From assembly GCA_028693775.1 (NCBI GenBank), contig JAQUUS010000052.1, positions 1 to 8,499 of the forward strand: a stretch of 8,499 bases of DNA. The letters are read 5' to 3'. The notes under the pieces are model-generated. The model had not been told where the DNA came from, did not search any database, and worked only from the letters and a program-made list of their open reading frames with translations. This document shows, in pieces, positions 1 to 5,495 of the stretch. This stretch comes from Alphaproteobacteria bacterium (GTDB lineage Bacteria > Pseudomonadota > Alphaproteobacteria > UBA9219). The position numbers and the translations under genes are program-made. Numbering within the stretch: the stretch's first letter is position 1; every line of letters begins with the position of its first letter.

Positions 1-15
1 CTTTAACCTTGCCGG

Positions 16-43
16 AAAGTTGGCCGCTCTAAGCGGCCACTTT
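16..43. repeat. GC-rich inverted repeat near left edge
   Basis: AAAGT-(T)-GGCCGC, loop TCTAA, GCGGCC-ACTTT: an 11-bp stem interrupted by one bulged T. It could end a transcript entering from the left, but no long T-run follows on either strand. It sits about 90 bases before the first gene, so a regulatory hairpin is also possible. What lies left of the window would decide. Confidence 0.45.
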
Positions 44-132
44 CTGCGCTGGGTTAAGTCTGCGCGATATGCTATTTTGAGACATATTTAAGGCCAATTT
101 ATTGCCAAGCGCGGAGCCTGCAAGGGCGGACA

Positions 133-1182
133 ATGAAAGCATCATCCAAAAATCAGAAGAAGATCGATCGGACCGCCGACTTTCTTTCCGACGGCTATCG
201 TTCGGCCACGGCGTCGGAAATGCTCGCAAAATCCGCGTATGGCCAGTATGTGCTTAAACTCAAGGAAGCGGAGTCCGTTATCCCGAATGAAGAAACGTTC
301 TTTTTCGGATGGCTCGCAGGAAAGTTCAATCGGCATGTGCCGGAAACAAACTCTTCCGAAATATACAATTTCGAAAGCTTCGCCGCGTTGGCCAAGACCT
401 TGAGGGAGGACCATGCATGGCGCGCTCTTGCAGATGATTATTCCGAGGCCGATTTCAAAGCCCATTGCACGGCTCGAATGTCTGCCGAGGCGTTCGATGC
501 ATGGATAGGCGAGGGGATAGACTCAAAACCGGGCGACGAGCAAAGTCTGCCTGATGCCTGCCGCATGCTTGTCTGGATCGACAAGGAGCCGAACTATTGG
601 GTCGACACGGTCTACAAGCAAATTCCCTCTTACAACCGTTTCCTCGAGGTCATCGCATCCGTCAAAGAGGACTTCCCCGAAAAGTATAATTTCGACGAAC
701 AGCCCGACGAACAGGCGTTCAAATATTGGGTCACAAAGATCCGATACGACCTGTGGAAAAAAGCTGAAGGCATCGATCCCGGCCAAAATAAAACGGACGA
801 TATCTTGAGATGGCTCGACGCTGCGGGCGCAGAGGAATTCAAAAATTACAACAGCTTTTGCGAATTTGTTCGCATCGTGGATCAAGGGTTGACGCTACCA
901 TCTGAAGACGATTTCCTGGCCCACGCGACGCTTGAGACGACGCAAAAGGAATATCTCGGCTGGCTTAAGGACAACGGATATTCCATCGAAGACAAGGAGG
1001 CCATGCTCTCCAAATGGCTCATCCGGTCCGAGAACGACAGGTTAACGTCTTATTCGAGAATGTGTGATTTTGCAGCCGCGCTCGGCATCGATGCCCCGGC
1101 GAAGATGGCCTATTTCGACATGCGCGATACCCGCGCGATCGTCAAAGACGGCATGGACGCATGGCGCGATCTGAATTTGTGA
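133..1182 (+). CDS. Hypothetical soluble protein with four degenerate helical repeats
   Basis: Not recognised. The protein has 349 residues, no signal peptide or membrane segment, and is rich in Trp, Tyr, Phe and acidic residues. The ATG is preceded by a GCAAGGGCGG Shine-Dalgarno-like stretch. Four copies of a loose unit can be seen: a W[LI] position followed 12-20 residues later by an aromatic-centred [YF][NSE]x[FM] motif and a hydrophobic helix. The copies are W60/F80-F83, W148/Y167-F170 (SYNRFLEVI), W227/Y239-F242 (NYNSFCEFV) and W295/Y307-M310 (SYSRMCDFA), with motif spacings of 87, 72 and 68 residues. Inference: an all-helical repeat protein, perhaps a protein-binding scaffold. No catalytic motif is visible. 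It is a single gene convergent with the downstream tRNA. Confident as a gene, not as to function. Confidence 0.8.
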   Translation: MKASSKNQKKIDRTADFLSDGYRSATASEMLAKSAYGQYVLKLKEAESVIPNEETFFFGWLAGKFNRHVPETNSSEIYNFESFAALAKTLREDHAWRALADDYSEADFKAHCTARMSAEAFDAWIGEGIDSKPGDEQSLPDACRMLVWIDKEPNYWVDTVYKQIPSYNRFLEVIASVKEDFPEKYNFDEQPDEQAFKYWVTKIRYDLWKKAEGIDPGQNKTDDILRWLDAAGAEEFKNYNSFCEFVRIVDQGLTLPSEDDFLAHATLETTQKEYLGWLKDNGYSIEDKEAMLSKWLIRSENDRLTSYSRMCDFAAALGIDAPAKMAYFDMRDTRAIVKDGMDAWRDLNL

Positions 1183-1184
1183 GG

Positions 1185-1209
1185 AAAAACCGCCGGCTGA
1201 AGCCGGTGG
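1185..1209 (-). terminator. Rho-independent terminator of tRNA-Val
   Basis: Read on the minus strand, CCACCGGC, loop TTCA, GCCGGCGG is followed at once by TTTTT. The stem has one A-C mismatch. Its 5' arm includes the encoded CCA end of the tRNA, so transcription would stop directly after the tRNA. On the plus strand the mismatch becomes a G-T wobble but there is no T-run, so it is a weaker stop for the convergent 349-residue gene. Confidence 0.6.
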
Positions 1210-1281
1210 TGGGTGCGACAGGGATTGAACCTGTGACCCCTACCATGTCAAGGTAGTGCTCTCCCGCTGAGCTACGCACCC
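1207..1281 (-). tRNA. tRNA-Val (anticodon GAC), CCA encoded
   Basis: The minus strand folds into a complete cloverleaf. The acceptor stem is GGGTGCG/CGCACCC with discriminator A and an encoded CCA. The D-stem is GCTC/GAGC, the anticodon stem CTACC/GGTAG with loop TTGACAT, and the T-stem ACAGG/CCTGT with a TTCAATC loop. The anticodon GAC (1247-1249 on the plus strand) reads GUC and GUU valine codons. The length is 75 bases with a five-base variable loop. No strong promoter is evident just upstream. A weak TTGGCC-17-TAAACA pair lies in the gap towards the glycosylase gene. Confidence 0.97.
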
Positions 1282-1471
1282 ACAAACGAGACGAGCGTGT
1301 TTAAGTGGTTAAGCGCGTTTGGCCAAGGAAAAAATGTTCTTTTCCGAAAATACCCCATTTTAGGCCCTAAAGAAGGCTAACGGCCCTTTTTTGCCAGTCT
1401 TCGAGCTTTCTTTTTTATCTTTTCAGGCCTTCGGTTTCAGGACTTTTCAGGGGAGCCGGTTGCCTGTTTCT

Positions 1472-2080
1472 TTATTTTCTCAGCATGCTTTTTGCCAGCG
1501 AGAAATGCCCCAGCCATGAGTCCTGAAGTTTCCAGTTGCCGCGCAAAATAAAGCTCGGATGGTAGGTCGGAATAACTTGCACGCTGGGTATCAAGCGGCA
1601 GGGCGAGGGGGTCCCCACTTTTTGGAGAAGGCCGTTTTCCCCTGTCAGAGCCCACAAGGGCGTGCGTCCCAGCGCCACGATAACGTCGGGATTTTTGTGC
1701 GTGAGCATGTCGCGCAGGTTCTCGATTTCTCCCGCATAAGCCTCGCGGCAGAACATGGAGCCGAATTTCCCATATTTCTCGGCAAGGCCATATCCTTCGG
1801 CCGTTGCTGCGCGCCTGGACGAAAAAAACGTATCGACCTTGTTGCCGGGAGGCTGAAAACGAAAAACGTTCGCAATTATCGTTTGCGCGCGGTCGATCTC
1901 GGCTTGCTCGAGCATTTTGTCAAGCAGCTGCCCGCTGCGTCCGACAAAAGGCTTGCCAAGCCGGGCCTCTTCCGCTCCCGGGGCCTCGCCGACCAAAACC
2001 AAGCCATTCCATTTCTTTTCCGGAAAGGCGTAGTCGGCAAAAGGCAGCCCGGGCATAAGCTTCCGCGCCGTAGAGATCAT
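1472..2080 (-). CDS. Uracil-DNA glycosylase family 4-like protein, Fe-S cysteines mostly lost
   Basis: DNA repair enzyme of the uracil-DNA glycosylase superfamily (COG1573-like), expected to excise uracil from DNA. The hallmarks of family 4 are present from the ATG at 2080 (202 residues): motif 1 GEAPGAEE (31-38) with PFVGRSGQLLD (44-54), N71 in ANVFRFQPPGN, the PDVIVALG strand (131-138), and motif 2 HPSFILR (174-180). Classical family 4 binds a 4Fe-4S cluster through four cysteines. Here the N-terminal CxxC is absent and the KCRPP cysteine is replaced by F75; only C111 could match a ligand. About 20 extra residues (82-110) sit between the PPGN motif and C111. The ATG overlaps the rquA stop as ATGA, which suggests coupled translation. 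An in-frame longer start at 2164 lies inside rquA and adds no family motif. Family assignment is secure; activity on uracil is inferred. Confidence 0.85.
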   Translation of the reverse strand: MISTARKLMPGLPFADYAFPEKKWNGLVLVGEAPGAEEARLGKPFVGRSGQLLDKMLEQAEIDRAQTIIANVFRFQPPGNKVDTFFSSRRAATAEGYGLAEKYGKFGSMFCREAYAGEIENLRDMLTHKNPDVIVALGRTPLWALTGENGLLQKVGTPSPCRLIPSVQVIPTYHPSFILRGNWKLQDSWLGHFSLAKSMLRK

Positions 2081-2841
2081 GCCTTGAATGTGACGATCTG
2101 ATAGTAGTCGCCGAAGATCTTTTTGCGCACGACGATCTTGTCGGCATAGCGCTTGTCGAGCCACGCCGTCACGTCGTCATGTTTCCAGATATCCGGAGCG
2201 AAGGGCTCCAGAAACTGCAAGAAGGGCAAATAGATCCAGCGGAGCGGATGCCACCACTTCGGCTTCGAGAATTCGACCGTCAGCACGGTGCCGCCGGGCT
2301 TGACGATGCGGAAAGCCTCGTCGAAGGCCTTGTTGCGCATTTCGCGCGGCAGCTCGTGCGGCAGGAAGAACATAAGGACGCGGTCATAGGTGGCGTTGGG
2401 CAGGGGGAGCGCCGTCGCATCCATGTTCAGAAGCCTGACCTTGCTCATTTTGCCCATCTTGCTCAGCTTGCGGTACAGATTGCGAAGCTGATTGCGGGCA
2501 ACGTCCACCACGTCCAGCGATCCGCCCGAGGCTTCGACGCGCTCAAGAATGCGCGGGGTCAGGGCGCCATAGGCGCAAGAGAGCTGAATGGTGCGGCCGA
2601 ACAGATTATCGCCGAAGGCAGCCAAGGCCTCGTCGCGCAGCCGTCTGTAGTGGAACCAAAGGATCAGGTTGATGAGCCATTCGCGTTCCCAGAATTTGAT
2701 GGCCCAGGGGCGAACGTAGGCCCAAAAGTAGTACTTTTCGACATACTCGGGAACTTCGGCTGTGCCGATGATTCCGCAGTCGTTTTCGGTCGTGTCAGTG
2801 ATGATAGTCCTCCATCGATTGATCGGACAGGAATTTTGCAC
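2077..2841 (-). CDS. rquA: Rhodoquinone biosynthesis methyltransferase-like protein RquA
   Basis: RquA is a class I methyltransferase-fold protein. In known organisms it converts ubiquinone to rhodoquinone, using SAM as amino donor. Rhodoquinone carries electrons to fumarate reductase under low oxygen. Recognised features are the N-terminal block VPEYVEKYYFWAYVRPWA (30-47) running into WEREWLINLILW (51-62), the atypical motif I IQLSCAYGALT (85-95) in place of the usual DxGxGxG, the acidic strand end DVVDV (110-114), DATALPLPNATYDRVLMFFL (141-160) with HELP, VKPGG (180-184), and WHPLRW...LEPFAPDIW (197-219). The length of 254 residues is close to the family size. The start is unclear: the reading frame opens with a GTG at 2841, while the only good SD (GGAGG, 2809-2813) precedes an in-frame ATC at 2802 and no ATG. 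It is the first gene of a pair with the glycosylase. Confidence 0.86.
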   Translation of the reverse strand: MQNSCPINRWRTIITDTTENDCGIIGTAEVPEYVEKYYFWAYVRPWAIKFWEREWLINLILWFHYRRLRDEALAAFGDNLFGRTIQLSCAYGALTPRILERVEASGGSLDVVDVARNQLRNLYRKLSKMGKMSKVRLLNMDATALPLPNATYDRVLMFFLPHELPREMRNKAFDEAFRIVKPGGTVLTVEFSKPKWWHPLRWIYLPFLQFLEPFAPDIWKHDDVTAWLDKRYADKIVVRKKIFGDYYQIVTFKA

Positions 2842-2891
2842 GAAAACCCTAGCATGAATTTATTGCCGGTGTCTTTATGAGATTCGAAAAG

Positions 2892-2908
2892 AGATTTTAC
2901 GAAAATCT
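2892..2908. repeat. Small palindrome in the divergent rquA/lipoprotein intergenic region
   Basis: AGATTTT-ACG-AAAATCT is a perfect 7-bp inverted repeat with a three-base centre. It lies between the divergent rquA and lipoprotein starts, so an operator is possible. It is short enough to occur by chance. Confidence 0.3.
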
Positions 2909-2972
2909 TGCGCCTCTCGGTTGCCGGGTTTATCCTAAACGCCCCTCAAACGATTCAATCAAGGAGGCGTCC

Positions 2973-3299
2973 ATGTCCTTCAAATCCGCATTTCTTCTCA
3001 CAGCGGCGCTCGTTCTTTCGGCATGTTCCGCCGCTCAGCCGCGCGTTATACAGGCGTCGGCCAGCAATCCCGACATCGTCATCAGCGTCGGCATGGCGAC
3101 CCAGGTTGAGATGCCCGATCAAGAGCGCGTTGTCTCGGTTGCTGTCGGAAACAAGGATCTAGTGTCTGCGGAGCGCGAAGGCGACGTCGTGACCTTGTCC
3201 GGCAAGAACGAGGAAGGCGAAACGAACATGATCATCCGCGCGCGTGACGACGACGGGGATATCAAAGTCTTCCAATATCGCGTGATCGTGCAGAAATGA
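2973..3299 (+). CDS. Lipoprotein with a stand-alone secretin/CpaC N-terminal (pilus assembly N) domain
   Basis: A 108-residue secreted lipoprotein. The ATG at 2973 is chosen because a strong SD (AAGGAGG, 2961-2967) stands five bases before it, and the protein then opens with a classical lipoprotein signal (SFKSAFLLTAALVLSAC) ending in the lipobox LSAC at about residue 19. A start at 2877 in the same frame would bury this signal. The mature part reads IVISVGMATQVEMPDQERVV, then VAVGNKDLVSAE, TLSGKNEEGETNMII and DDDGD. This matches the small beta domain found at the N-terminus of CpaC/RcpA and related type II/III secretins (Pfam T2SS-T3SS_pil_N). Those proteins are normally several hundred residues and carry a secretin ring domain, which is absent here. 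No pilus genes adjoin it. It is likely a periplasm-facing, membrane-anchored accessory or orphan domain. It is divergent from rquA. Confidence 0.78.
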   Translation: MSFKSAFLLTAALVLSACSAAQPRVIQASASNPDIVISVGMATQVEMPDQERVVSVAVGNKDLVSAEREGDVVTLSGKNEEGETNMIIRARDDDGDIKVFQYRVIVQK

Positions 3300-3312
3300 A
3301 GGGGGCGCGGGC

Positions 3313-3789
3313 TTAAACGGGGCGCTGTATAGGCGCGAACATCCAAAAATAAATCCCGTCGCTTGCAATCCAAAGGAAGAGCAAGGCAATCAGGAGCAGC
3401 CGAAAGGACAGTCTGTCCACGAGGTTGCCTGATTTTGTGAACGTCGTTGCCGTGAAAGCGCCGAACAGGAATCCGGGAAGCTCCATGGCAAAGCTGCGCG
3501 ATAATGCCGCAAATACGGGAAAAAAGAGGAATCCCAAAGAGACGATCAGGAAAACGAAAAGAGCCGTAAGCACCAAGCTCATATGCCAAAACGGTTCATC
3601 GGGTGAGACCATGCTCACCACGAAGATCGGAAAAGCTCCCGAAAGAGCGCCTGCAACGCAGGGCGGAATCAATTGCGCATAGGGGCCTTCGATAAGCGCG
3701 GAAGAGCCCACAGATAAGCCAACGATCGATCCCAGCAGAAGTCCGACGGGAAGGAAAAAAAATGCAAGAAGAAGCCCTTTTCCTGACAT
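3313..3789 (-). CDS. Polytopic inner-membrane protein, unknown function
   Basis: Not recognised. Its 158 residues are dominated by hydrophobic stretches at about 5-29, 41-61, 69-95, 104-117 and 130-150, giving four or five transmembrane helices joined by short loops (SPDEPFWHM, TKSGNLVDR). No catalytic motif is visible. The ATG lies three bases after the stop of the preceding four-cysteine protein, so the two are probably co-transcribed and may work together at the membrane. Only a poor SD precedes it, consistent with translational coupling. It converges on the lipoprotein gene with 13 bases between stops. Confidence 0.72.
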   Translation of the reverse strand: MSGKGLLLAFFFLPVGLLLGSIVGLSVGSSALIEGPYAQLIPPCVAGALSGAFPIFVVSMVSPDEPFWHMSLVLTALFVFLIVSLGFLFFPVFAALSRSFAMELPGFLFGAFTATTFTKSGNLVDRLSFRLLLIALLFLWIASDGIYFWMFAPIQRPV

Positions 3790-3792
3790 GGG

Positions 3793-4176
3793 TTATTTTT
3801 CGGGGCAGGAGTTTAGGCTTCCATCGTAGGGTTTGAACCGGCTTTCGCGCGGCGAATCCGGACTGACGGGCCGAAAGGTGTGCGTTCGCGGGTCCTTATC
3901 TTCCTTGACGACATAGACGTTGTCGATTTTATCCGAGCTTTCGGGGCCGCAAAGAAAGAATCTGTAATCGAATTTTTTTCCGTTGCAGGTTTTGATCGAT
4001 TTGAGTTCGGGACAGGTCAGTCGGTTACTGACAATTTCTTTTTGTCCTTCTTTCAAAACGGCATTTGGCAAGAGGAGGCTCGAAGGTTTGCCCCAAACGC
4101 CCGCGAGCCGAAAGACTGCGACAAAACAAAGAATGGCAAAGATAACGAAATATTTGTGCGCAAAAGAGGTTGACAT
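3793..4176 (-). CDS. Membrane-anchored or secreted four-cysteine protein, unknown function
   Basis: Not recognised. It has 127 residues. The ATG has a good SD (AAGGGG, seven bases upstream). Residues 9-28 form one hydrophobic segment (YFVIFAILCFVAVFRLAGVW) that could be an uncleaved anchor or a signal peptide. The rest is hydrophilic with four cysteines at 55, 64, 76 and 124 (LTCPE, KTCNG, FLCGP, NSCPE), suggesting two disulfides in the periplasm. It stands where yidD/yidC are often found after rnpA, but resembles neither. It is followed at three bases by the polytopic membrane protein. Confidence 0.7.
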   Translation of the reverse strand: MSTSFAHKYFVIFAILCFVAVFRLAGVWGKPSSLLLPNAVLKEGQKEIVSNRLTCPELKSIKTCNGKKFDYRFFLCGPESSDKIDNVYVVKEDKDPRTHTFRPVSPDSPRESRFKPYDGSLNSCPEK

Positions 4177-4262
4177 AAGGTTCCCCTTAAAGTGGAAAAG
4201 CCAATATTGAATTGCGAGGGAAGGTTATATTCTTCAACTGTGTCGCGCTAATAAAAATTTTT

Positions 4263-4619
4263 CTAAGAACGCCAAAGTTTGAGTTTTTTAAGACCCTTTG
4301 TCAGATCGTCGCGTAGCTTCTCAAAAGCGCAAACGGGGGTCGTTGGCCGCGCAATCAGGACATAGTCGTGGCGGCAGCAGGCATGAGGCATGAGTTCGGC
4401 GGCCAGGGCGCGAAGGCGGCGCTTGGCCCTGTTTCGGGTAACGGCATTGCCGATTCTGCCGCTGGCGGTAAATCCGAGACGAACATTGGGCGCAGGATCG
4501 TGTTCCGCGCCGATCTGGAGGATGAATCCGGGTGCGACCCACTTTTTGCCGTTAGCGGCAACGGACAGGAATTCGGCGCGTTTCTTAAGAATTTCGAGTT
4601 TGCGACTCGCGGCGCTCAA
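4263..4619 (-). CDS. rnpA: Ribonuclease P protein component
   Basis: Protein subunit of RNase P, which binds the catalytic RNA and helps it trim the 5' leader from pre-tRNAs in the cytoplasm. It has 118 residues, normal for the family. The RNR signature is clear: GRIGNAV followed by TRNRAKRRLR (residues 61-70), preceded by RLGFTASG (47-54), and a typical ending with DYVLIAR (85-91). The start is a TTG at 4619. No in-frame ATG gives a full N-terminus, and the TAAGG that ends rpmH forms its SD. The rpmH stop codon is in frame with rnpA and nine bases before the TTG. It is second gene of the rpmH-rnpA unit; yidD and yidC do not follow. Confidence 0.95.
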   Translation of the reverse strand: MSAASRKLEILKKRAEFLSVAANGKKWVAPGFILQIGAEHDPAPNVRLGFTASGRIGNAVTRNRAKRRLRALAAELMPHACCRHDYVLIARPTTPVCAFEKLRDDLTKGLKKLKLWRS

Positions 4620-4628
4620 GCGAAAACC

Positions 4629-4763
4629 TTAGGCCGAAAGCTTTTTGCGGCCTTGCGCGCGGCGGCGGGCCAGAACCTTGCGGCCACCCTTGGTCGCCAT
4701 GCGGGCGCGAAAGCCATGACGGCGCTTACGGATCAGCTTGCTGGGTTGATAAGTACGTTTCAT
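4629..4763 (-). CDS. rpmH: 50S ribosomal protein L34
   Basis: The 44-residue product is the small, very basic L34 protein of the large ribosomal subunit. It begins MKRTYQPSKLIRKRRHGFRA and continues with the diagnostic RMATKGGRKVLARRRAQGRK, ending KLSA. Length and sequence are full-family; the lysine/arginine pattern is alphaproteobacterial. The ATG has an AAAGGA SD seven bases upstream. It heads the rpmH-rnpA unit and has its own strong promoter in the preceding gap. Confidence 0.97.
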   Translation of the reverse strand: MKRTYQPSKLIRKRRHGFRARMATKGGRKVLARRRAQGRKKLSA

Positions 4764-4788
4764 GTCTCAATCCTTTAAAAGAGGCTGC

Positions 4789-4817
4789 TTTATAGGGGCT
4801 TAAAATTTCGGAGTCAA
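4789..4817 (-). promoter_or_regulatory. Strong sigma70-type promoter of rpmH-rnpA
   Basis: On the minus strand TTGACT (4812-4817) and TATAAA (4789-4794) are separated by exactly 17 bases. Each hexamer has five of six consensus bases. The -10 lies 25 bases before the rpmH ATG, so the leader is short. This is the best promoter in the window, as expected for a ribosomal protein gene. Confidence 0.75.
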
Positions 4818-4869
4818 CGCATTTGACGAATGGTTAACGCCATTCAGGCCCAAAAAACGCGTTGTTTTG

Positions 4870-4889
4870 AAAAAAAATCGAAAATTCGA
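4870..4889 (-). terminator. Possible weak terminator after the tandem membrane-protein array
   Basis: On the minus strand the short AT-rich palindrome TCGAATTTTCGA is followed directly by eight T residues, 34 bases beyond the stop of the last array gene and before the rpmH promoter. The T-run is good. The stem is only four or five pairs, so termination strength is doubtful. Confidence 0.35.
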
Positions 4890-4922
4890 CATTCAAACGT
4901 CAAAAGCCCAAACCGGACAGAT

Positions 4923-5465
4923 TCAAAAGTTTTTCGACAATCGACGCCGTGCCTTGCGAATTTTGCGATAGGCATCGGAGTTTTTGATGCTTTTGCAAGA
5001 CGCGACCGCTTTTTCATAAGGGCCCACGCCATGCATCTTTTCCGAAGTTTTGGCCAAAGCCTTGTTCGATGCCTTGGTCACGATTTTTCCGGCGGCGTGA
5101 AATTTAATTCTGGCGTCATAATAAGTTTTATAAACAGCGCCGGCTCCGTTGACCATGAACCACGGAAGGCCAACCGTATAGGCAGCGGCTGTAAGCGTGG
5201 TCGCTCCGGTTTCCAAAGCTGCAACGCCTGCAGCGGCGCCGACGACAAAGCCTACGACTCCAGCCATAGAATACATGCAGAATTTAAAAGCCTGAGACAT
5301 CGAGCCCCAGCAACGGTAATCGTTGATGGCGCCGCGCTTGACGGCGTTGCGGCGGGTCGCCTCGGCGTATGCGGGAATGGGGACGACAAGGAGGCTGAAG
5401 GCGGCTTTTTTCATCTCTCTTTTTGTCACTCTAACCAAAGCCGGTTTATCCAAATCCGTGCGCAT
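4923..5465 (-). CDS. Tandem paralogous membrane protein, array member 4
   Basis: Not recognised; last of four paralogues. It has 180 residues. The ATG has SD AAGGA eight bases upstream. The N-terminus has DLDKPAL then TKREMKK (14-20), a short hydrophobic run and PIPAYAEATR (29-38). Two hydrophobic segments follow: about 63-84, holding a glycine zipper G72-x3-G76-x3-G80, and 91-112, with the family signature VGLPWFMVNGAG (98-109) and YYD (115-117). After this come FHAAGK and TKASNK, then a basic tail with SCKSIKNSDAYRK (156-168). It lacks the DLxDLGL ending of members 2 and 3. The start is 20 bases after the stop of member 3, with nearly the same spacer sequence as between members 2 and 3. Likely an inner-membrane protein with a basic cytoplasmic or periplasmic tail; function unknown. 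Confidence 0.78.
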   Translation of the reverse strand: MRTDLDKPALVRVTKREMKKAAFSLLVVPIPAYAEATRRNAVKRGAINDYRCWGSMSQAFKFCMYSMAGVVGFVVGAAAGVAALETGATTLTAAAYTVGLPWFMVNGAGAVYKTYYDARIKFHAAGKIVTKASNKALAKTSEKMHGVGPYEKAVASCKSIKNSDAYRKIRKARRRLSKNF

Positions 5466-5495
5466 AATATTTTTCCTTTTAGAAATCAGAGTCCG
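5439..5495 (-). repeat. Duplicated gene-junction repeat, copy 1 (members 3/4)
   Basis: This DNA spans the end of member 3, the 20-base spacer and the start of member 4. It matches 6032-6088 over most of its length, including an identical 19-base run (5439-5457) coding the DKPA region and an almost identical CTGATTTCTAAAA(A)GGAA stop-spacer-SD segment. This points to tandem duplication of a whole gene unit with its ribosome binding site. Confidence 0.8.

Noticed and set aside
554..885. Long open frames antisense to or overlapping the 349-residue gene
   Set aside because: They have low-complexity, Ser/Arg-rich or frame-shadow composition with no motif or SD; the plus-strand 349-residue frame explains the region.
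1207..1281. tRNA-Val as integration site of a mobile island
   Set aside because: No integrase and no second copy of the tRNA 3' end are found in the window.
2179..2880. 233-residue plus-strand open frame opposite rquA
   Set aside because: It is the antisense shadow of a clearly recognisable RquA; it has no family motif.
2877..2972. Upstream ATG of the lipoprotein frame
   Set aside because: It would place 32 residues before a textbook lipoprotein signal, and the strong SD belongs to the ATG at 2973.
4368..4778. Plus-strand open frames opposite rnpA and rpmH
   Set aside because: The minus strand encodes two diagnostic conserved proteins over the same bases.
4764..4922. Replication origin next to rpmH
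   Set aside because: In many bacteria oriC lies near rpmH-dnaA, but no TTATNCACA DnaA boxes or dnaA/dnaN gene are visible here.
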